Source of the DNA: JAUIET01 sp039111475
Lineage (GTDB): Bacteria > Pseudomonadota > Gammaproteobacteria > Pseudomonadales > JAUIET01
NCBI GenBank assembly: GCA_039111475.1
Contig: JBCCIP010000007.1
Span: 79,917-143,916 of the forward strand
Direction of reading: 5' to 3'
Length of the DNA stretch: 64,000 nucleotides
The position numbers and the translations under genes are program-made. Shown piece by piece: positions 59,143-64,000 of this stretch; the first letter of the stretch is position 1, and the number at the start of each line of letters is the position of its first letter. A model generated the notes under the pieces. That model made no database searches. It had not been told where the DNA came from and saw only the letters and a list, made by a program, of their open reading frames with translations.

Positions 59143-60156
59143 ATGAATCGTCAATTCCAGGCCCGCCGTAGCTTCCTGAAACAATGCGCTGCGATTAGTG
59201 TGCTAAGCAGTTTACCCGCATCACTGCTAGGCCAGATTATAACGCGTGACCCCATACCCAGTGGTTTTGGCGCTCGCTCCACAGCGGAGCAAGTGACGGA
59301 AGGACTGAATCTCAGCGGAAGAACATACGCTGTTACTGGCTGTAATTCAGGGCTGGGCCTGGAAACGATGCGGGTGCTGGCCCTTAGAGGAGCGCATGTT
59401 ATTGGCATTGCCCGAACTCAAACCAAGGCCGAAGCCGCCTGTGCGAGCGTTGCGGGAGAGACAACGCCCGTCTTTTTGGACCTCGCTGAATGGGACACGG
59501 TTGTGCGTTGTGCCGAGATGATTCGGTCGATGAATCTACCGCTTGATGGCTTGATCACCAACGCAGGTATTATGGCGTTGCCAGAGCTGCAGCTCGTAAA
59601 TGGCGTTGAAAAACAGTTTGCCGTTAACCACCTAGGCCATTTTATCCTCATTAATCAATTGCGTGAGCAGGTGCTTGCCGCACCGCAAGGTCGATTCGTT
59701 ATATTGAGTTCGGGATTGCATGAACGCGCGAGCAATGGCATTGAGTTTGACAATCTCGATGGGCGTCGGCACTACCACCCCTGGGATGCCTACGGTGTGT
59801 CAAAACTGGCAAATGCGCTGTGCGCACGTTCCTTAGCAACGCAACTTAGCGGTTCTAACGCCACGGCAAATTGCCTGCACCCTGGCGTGATAAAAACGAA
59901 TTTGGTGCGTCATCTTCCTGGTTGGCAGCAGTGGGGCATGAAAGTGTTTGGCGGCCTGTTCCTGAAAAATGTCGAGCAGGGTGCCGCTACATCCTGTTAC
60001 GTAGCAAGCAACCCGGCATTGGCCGGCGTACGCGGTTTTTACTTCGCGGATTGCAATGTCAGTAATGATCGAAGTGAGTACGTGTACGATGATGATATGG
60101 CCAAGCAATTATGGAAAGTGTCGGGGGAACTGACAAGAGAGTATCTGCCCACGTGA
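59143..60156 (+). CDS. Retinol-dehydrogenase-like SDR with Tat-type signal
   Basis: About 337 residues. The N terminus QARRSFLKQCAAISVLSSLP has the RRxFLK twin-arginine motif and a hydrophobic stretch, so export to the periplasm is likely. The SDR part shows TGCNSGLGLETMRVLALRGAH, FLDLAEW, NAGIM, the catalytic Ser in VILSSGLH and YGVSKLAN. Oxidoreductase of a hydrophobic alcohol or ketone. The ATG at 59143 starts the Tat motif; a start at 59041 adds 34 residues and is less likely. 108 nt after the AraC gene. Confidence 0.8.
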   Translation: MNRQFQARRSFLKQCAAISVLSSLPASLLGQIITRDPIPSGFGARSTAEQVTEGLNLSGRTYAVTGCNSGLGLETMRVLALRGAHVIGIARTQTKAEAACASVAGETTPVFLDLAEWDTVVRCAEMIRSMNLPLDGLITNAGIMALPELQLVNGVEKQFAVNHLGHFILINQLREQVLAAPQGRFVILSSGLHERASNGIEFDNLDGRRHYHPWDAYGVSKLANALCARSLATQLSGSNATANCLHPGVIKTNLVRHLPGWQQWGMKVFGGLFLKNVEQGAATSCYVASNPALAGVRGFYFADCNVSNDRSEYVYDDDMAKQLWKVSGELTREYLPT

Positions 60157-60286
60157 TAGGCGCTGCTTTTCTTGTCAAAAAGCTGGGTTCAGTACGGTGT
60201 GCTCATAGAGGATTGGGTCAGGCCTTACAATCCACACATAGCGTCACACTTGTTTCTCTAACGAAAGTCGTTTGTAAGGCCCCCGA

Positions 60287-61156
60287 TTATAAAGCATGCA
60301 CCTCACACCCCCTTGCTTCCAGTATCGGTTTCATCTCGCGGTAGGCCGCGGGCGTTCGCGTAAGCGGTATGCGCGGGTATAAGTGGTGGACTATGTGATA
60401 CTGCATGCCCATTGACAGGATATTGCCAAATCGCGAGCGAAAGCCGCGCGTATCCTTATAGCGACCGACCGCGAGATTTGGGTTGTGCGGGGCCCACGAC
60501 AGGTAGAAATGCAAATACGTGGTGCCTATGTGCAAGGGCAGCCACCATAGCAAGGCGGCTTCAATCGCGTATCCCATCCATGCGAGTGCGACTAGAACGG
60601 TGTAGTAGACCGCTTTATAGATGAGCGCCTCTATGAGCAGGTCTTCGCGACCGCGACGTAGTAAAGCCACGCCATAGGGATGGTCCTTGCCAAACGGTTT
60701 CGGTTGTCGTGATTGGATGCTCGCCCAAACGGCTGCAAGCGGCGTACGTGCATGGGTGCCATAATCCGGATCGAACTCAGGATGGTTGGCGTGTTTGTGG
60801 TGCTCCATGTGTGTTTCGCGAAATACACGATAAGGAATGGCCATTGGGAAAGAGCTGGCATGCCCCACCAGCTCGTTAAGCCAACGCAATTTTTCGCCTG
60901 GCCGGGCGATAATAGAGTGCTGGGCTTCATGCGAAGGCAAATAAAACAGCATAAAGTTTGCTGTTGCCAGCAAGAAGCCCAGCCACACCGGCATGACACC
61001 CGCTAACACCAAAGGCCACAGAGCCAACCAGCAAGCTGTGTTTGTAAAAGCCCATATAACGGGCAGTGTTGGAAAATGATTCAAATGCCGGTCAGCCACC
61101 GCTTTTTCAAGCTGCTTAAGCTCATCCTCAGAACAGTTCGCGCAGTCGATGTTCAT
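60287..61156 (-). CDS. Membrane fatty acid desaturase
   Basis: 289 residues. Four hydrophobic helices and three histidine boxes: HEAQH near residue 81, THMEHHKHANH near 117 and QYHIVHHLYPRIP near 256, giving the eight-plus His di-iron site of the FA_desaturase family. The W-x-x-H-N-P in SWAPHNPNL is usual for the carotenoid ketolase/beta-hydroxylase-like and desaturase branch. Oxygen-dependent desaturation or hydroxylation of a lipid chain. The stop of the preceding small gene overlaps its ATG as ATGA, so the pair is translationally coupled. Confidence 0.85.
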   Translation of the reverse strand: MNIDCANCSEDELKQLEKAVADRHLNHFPTLPVIWAFTNTACWLALWPLVLAGVMPVWLGFLLATANFMLFYLPSHEAQHSIIARPGEKLRWLNELVGHASSFPMAIPYRVFRETHMEHHKHANHPEFDPDYGTHARTPLAAVWASIQSRQPKPFGKDHPYGVALLRRGREDLLIEALIYKAVYYTVLVALAWMGYAIEAALLWWLPLHIGTTYLHFYLSWAPHNPNLAVGRYKDTRGFRSRFGNILSMGMQYHIVHHLYPRIPLTRTPAAYREMKPILEARGCEVHAL

Positions 61157-61347
61157 AGCCAACGACCACGTAACTTAGCCAGAATGCCAAGCGTGCCACC
61201 CAATATCAAACACACCACCATGATGTGGATACCAAACACCGTGTTGATCGCCAGCGCTTGAGCGGATTGCGCAAGTACAGGCGCAATAAAGCCGATGCCA
61301 AATAAAATGGGTCCAATTGAAAACAAGAAACGTACCATCGCCATGCG
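61153..61347 (-). CDS. Small membrane protein coupled to the desaturase
   Basis: About 64 residues with two hydrophobic helices (FLFSIGPILFGIGFIAPVLAQ, VFGIHIMVVCLILGGTLGIL). Not recognised. The stop overlaps the desaturase start (ATGA). Starts at 61347 or 61341; a longer frame from 61467 has non-membrane N-terminal sequence and is doubtful. Role as a small accessory subunit is only suggested by the coupling. Confidence 0.5.
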   Translation of the reverse strand, partial: RMAMVRFLFSIGPILFGIGFIAPVLAQSAQALAINTVFGIHIMVVCLILGGTLGILAKLRGRWL

Positions 61348-61527
61348 CTTCGGCCTCGAGTGTTGATTCCAAGGGGAGTACGTGTACTCCAGTATCAATA
61401 TGGTACCACCAAAGAGGTTCTCGTCGGCAGTGAGCATTAACTGCGCAAGGAGTTTGTGGTTTGGCAATGCCAGAGCTGCCCTCGCCGGCCGTAACCAGTG
61501 GTAAACGTAAAGCCTGGTCCCGTCTCG

Positions 61528-61974
61528 TTATCTGACTGTGTGTTTACCCGACGGCAAAGACGCTGTTTCCCTTGGGTGAATGTCGGCGTAGATCTCAATG
61601 ATATTGTTTTCAGGATCAGTGAAAAACAAAGTTCGGTGAGTCCAGTCTTGATTAGTGGGTTCCTCGATCACCTCAACACCTGTCTCTTTCAGTGTTTCGT
61701 AAGCCGTGTCGACATCAGCCGGGGGTACGCGGAAACTCAGTTGCACGTTGGCTGACTCTCTCGGCACTTGTGGCCCATCATAAAGGCGGCCTCTAGGCCG
61801 CAAACCGAGAAACAGATTTCCAACCCGAAAACCAACCCATAAGCCTGGCGTTTCGTCTTCCACACGGAAACCAAAGGTCTCGCTATAGAACCTCCGCATT
61901 TTTTCTAGATCATCACAGAGAAGGATTACGTAGTCCATACTCCGGATTGCATCGAAGCCCGTATTCTTACTCAT
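61528..61974 (-). CDS. VOC family protein
   Basis: 148 residues. DYVILLCDDLEKMRRFYSETFGFRV opens module one; VQLSFRVPPADVDTAYETLKETGVEV and RTLFFTDPENNIIEIYADI form module two with the terminal metal-ligand Glu. Glyoxalase/dioxygenase superfamily; reaction not visible. The interval 61975-62196 holds nothing I recognise. Confidence 0.8.
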   Translation of the reverse strand: MSKNTGFDAIRSMDYVILLCDDLEKMRRFYSETFGFRVEDETPGLWVGFRVGNLFLGLRPRGRLYDGPQVPRESANVQLSFRVPPADVDTAYETLKETGVEVIEEPTNQDWTHRTLFFTDPENNIIEIYADIHPRETASLPSGKHTVR

Positions 61975-62196
61975 CTCACTTTCTCACCTTCACTTCAATC
62001 ACGGAACATTTGGCGAGCCATGGATAGTGGCACAAAGAATTGACGTATTCTATGCGAAGCGGACTGCCCATGGCCTCAACGTTGGGATCGATTTGGCAGC
62101 CTGATTATCAGCGTTTTTACACAATAGGCAAGCACATGCCAGTTATAGCGCCTAACTGCTAACGCACTGAGAGTGTCTTTTGTAAGACCCCTTTAA

Positions 62197-62850
62197 CTAA
62201 TGTTGCCCCGCGCTCACCCAACCCCGGCGCGAGGCTTCCAGGGTTGCCTCGGCCCGGCTACTGACATTGAGCTTTCTATAAATTGTCTTTACATAGCCGG
62301 ATGCCGTATTGGGAGTAATACTCAAAAACTCGGCCGCTTTTTTGACCGTAAAACCCTTGGCAAGCAAGGTGAGCACGTCTCGCTCTCGCTCAGTCAGTTT
62401 GATGTCATCGTCCAATGCCGGTTCGTGGAAGTGTTGCATGAGCCGGCGCGCAATCGATGGCGACAGAGGCGGCTCGCCGGCAACAATGCCGCGCAGCATC
62501 TCGGCCAGGTTCACATGCGCCTCATCCTTGAGCACATAACCTTGCGCGCCGGCTCGCAGCGCATCAAACAGATGCGTGTCGTCGCCAAATACAGTACTGA
62601 CGATCTTGTACGAATCGGCATTGCGCTGATGCAGCTCGCGAATCAGATCCGTTCCTGATCCGTCGGGCAATCCGAGGTCAATTAATGCGATGTCGGGCCG
62701 TTGAAATTCCACGGCAGACCTTGCAGACAACAAGTCGTGTGCTTCGGCAACACGGATAGACGGAAAGGCCTCATACAAGGCCTGTATCAACCAGGCGCGG
62801 GCGTCGTGATGATCATCCACCACCAGTCCATTTATAAATTCAGCGTTCAC
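62197..62850 (-). CDS. NarL/FixJ family response regulator
   Basis: 217 residues. Receiver domain: VVDDHHDARAWL (acidic pocket), phosphoacceptor Asp in ALIDLGLPDGSG at about residue 57, Thr in VSTVFGDD and Lys in YVLKDEAH. LuxR-type HTH: LTERERDVLTLLAKGFTVKKAAEFLSITPNTASGYVKTIYRKLNV. Divergent from the sensor gene at the right edge, with which it probably forms a two-component system. Confidence 0.9.
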   Translation of the reverse strand: MNAEFINGLVVDDHHDARAWLIQALYEAFPSIRVAEAHDLLSARSAVEFQRPDIALIDLGLPDGSGTDLIRELHQRNADSYKIVSTVFGDDTHLFDALRAGAQGYVLKDEAHVNLAEMLRGIVAGEPPLSPSIARRLMQHFHEPALDDDIKLTERERDVLTLLAKGFTVKKAAEFLSITPNTASGYVKTIYRKLNVSSRAEATLEASRRGWVSAGQH

Positions 62851-62903
62851 TTATCAACCGTACCGAAAACTATCACAACTTTACTGCCAATTTATAGGTA
62901 AGT

Positions 62904-62924
62904 CGCCCCCTAAATAGGGGGGCG
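62904..62924. promoter_or_regulatory. GC-rich inverted repeat between response regulator and sensor
   Basis: CGCCCCC-TAAATAG-GGGGGCG, perfect 7-bp arms, 40 nt before the sensor ATG. Operator for the response regulator or a small hairpin; the central TAAATA may be part of a promoter. Confidence 0.4.
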
Positions 62925-62963
62925 CCAAAAGACCCAATCCAATAGATGCAGTATATTGAGCAA

Positions 62964-64000
62964 ATGCATTGCTCAAAACGCCTTTATTTGTTGCTGTTCG
63001 CACTTCTGTGCCCAATGGTATCAACGGCGGCCGTCTGGCAAGTTGAACAGGCTGAGTTCACCATTAGCCAGAGCGATACGCCGCCGATAGACATTGATAG
63101 CTGGCGTTCTGTGTCCATACCTGACCGATGGGCAAATGAGAATCGATGGGAACAGGGACTTACGGGTTGGTATCGAATTCAACTTGACGATACGCCCCCG
63201 GATTATCCAATTGCGATCTATCTGCAGCGCTTGTCGATCAATGCCAAGGTGTACTTGAACAACACCTTTGTTGGCTCAGGCGGCTCGTTTGAAGAACCCG
63301 TTGCACGCAATATGCACCGACCTTTACTGTACCTTCTACCGACCTCAGCCTGGTCCGACAACGCACCAAATTATGTGTACATAAAGCTTAGGGTGTACCC
63401 TGATTATGCACACCTTGTGGCACTGCAGATCGGTGAGCACGCGCGCTTACACGCAGCGTATGAGCGGCAGCATTTTGTTCAGGTTACCTTGAGTCAGGTG
63501 TTATTTACCGTGGCACTGCTCACCGCCTTGTTTGGCCTGTTGTTCTGGCTTCGAGTGGAGCGCAAGGCGCAGAATTTATTGTTTGGTCTAACCGCCACTA
63601 GCTGGTCCATATACTGCCTTAACCTATTTGTACGCGATATTCCGTTCAGCGCAAAAACGTGGTGGTGGATGATTCATTCCAATCTGGAGTGGGCCGTCGT
63701 ATTCTTGATGCTGTTCGCGCGCCGCCTATTGAACAGGTCGTGGGGTAGCGTGGACTATTCGCTTGTTGTATACGCAACGCTTGCGTCGTTGGTGTATGCG
63801 ACTCTGGAATACGAGCACATTAATTTTGTATCGCGTCGAATCCATTTGCTGTCCATCATTGCGGCCGTTGTGCTGAACATTTGGCTGCTTACGGAGTTTG
63901 TCAAGAACCGGAATCGAGACGCGCTGGTACTTGGCTTAAGTCTGATCGGTGTTGTGGCTCTGGGCATCAACGATCTTATCCGCCACAGTGCCCCGGTAGA
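62964..64000 (+). CDS. 7TM-DISM sensor protein, N-terminal part (runs off right edge)
   Basis: 345 codons from ATG 62964 to the window end, without a stop. Signal peptide at 6-22 (LYLLLFALLCPMVSTAA), then a beta-sandwich periplasmic domain (7TMR-DISMED2-like: GWYRIQLDDTP, AIYLQRLSINAKVYLNN), then at least five transmembrane helices (LFTVALLTALFGLLFWL, LLFGLTATSWSIYCLNLF and following). This is the 7TM-DISM layout of carbohydrate-responsive sensor kinases and diguanylate cyclases; the output domain lies outside the window. The divergent NarL-type regulator suggests a histidine kinase output. Confidence 0.8.
   Translation, partial: MHCSKRLYLLLFALLCPMVSTAAVWQVEQAEFTISQSDTPPIDIDSWRSVSIPDRWANENRWEQGLTGWYRIQLDDTPPDYPIAIYLQRLSINAKVYLNNTFVGSGGSFEEPVARNMHRPLLYLLPTSAWSDNAPNYVYIKLRVYPDYAHLVALQIGEHARLHAAYERQHFVQVTLSQVLFTVALLTALFGLLFWLRVERKAQNLLFGLTATSWSIYCLNLFVRDIPFSAKTWWWMIHSNLEWAVVFLMLFARRLLNRSWGSVDYSLVVYATLASLVYATLEYEHINFVSRRIHLLSIIAAVVLNIWLLTEFVKNRNRDALVLGLSLIGVVALGINDLIRHSAPV

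Noticed and set aside
1..64000. CRISPR arrays, tRNA or rRNA genes, prophage structural genes
   Set aside because: No regularly spaced direct repeats, cloverleaf-like sequences with CCA ends, rRNA stretches or phage head/tail motifs were seen on reading both strands.

Overview
The window looks like chromosomal DNA of a marine-type gammaproteobacterium with roughly 50% G+C. Support comes from the glmU-glmS pair, a DusC-type tRNA-dihydrouridine synthase, a SoxR with its canonical operator, small DUF6316-like and DUF6435-like proteins, a MerR/HxlR/TetR-rich regulator set and an integron cassette array. The assignment (Cellvibrionales/Halieaceae-like) is an inference; there is no rRNA or other marker here.

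Layout. 0-6.6 kb: small detoxification modules, each a regulator divergent from an enzyme gene with a visible palindromic operator (flavin monooxygenase/TetR, amidohydrolase/ArsR with an AHSA1 protein, VOC protein/SoxR, HxlR/short-chain dehydrogenase). 6.6-19 kb: mixed housekeeping and envelope genes (MBL hydrolase with a BCCT-like membrane protein, dusC, an amidohydrolase, a large zinc metalloprotease, a YHS lipoprotein, an AsmA-like protein, an AAA ATPase that abuts the stump of a HAD gene). 19.3-22 kb: cbiB-cbiZ-cobD, a corrinoid salvage operon. 22-25 kb: HD protein, a VOC-GST operon and a TetR with a matching operator. 25.1-31.2 kb: ten genes, all on the minus strand, separated by nine attC recombination sites, with no integrase: an integron cassette cluster ending beside glmS. 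31.6-34.9 kb: glmS and glmU. 35.1-39.8 kb: one very large caspase-STAND-WD40 protein. 39.8-46.2 kb: acyltransferase, MMPL exporter, an iron/2-oxoglutarate-type oxygenase and a cytochrome c-sugar dehydrogenase fusion. 46.3-49.5 kb: a glutathione-flavoured operon (two unusual SDRs, MAPEG, kappa-GST-like isomerase) divergent from its HxlR regulator. 49.6-56.6 kb: LysR plus a hydroxyproline-type catabolic operon and a thioesterase, bracketed by a 33-bp imperfect direct repeat. 56.6-64 kb: TPR protein, AraC regulator, retinol-dehydrogenase-like SDR, fatty acid desaturase, VOC protein and a NarL-type response regulator divergent from a 7TM-DISM sensor that runs off the right edge.

The strongest non-routine signals are the integrase-less cassette array, the caspase-STAND-WD40 protein, and several decayed or interrupted genes that simple ORF calling misses: a HAD stump fused end-to-start to an ATPase gene, an internally deleted copy of the YHS lipoprotein gene at 58.0 kb, a VOC tail overlapping cobD, and a 107-codon frame broken by one amber codon at 56.1 kb.
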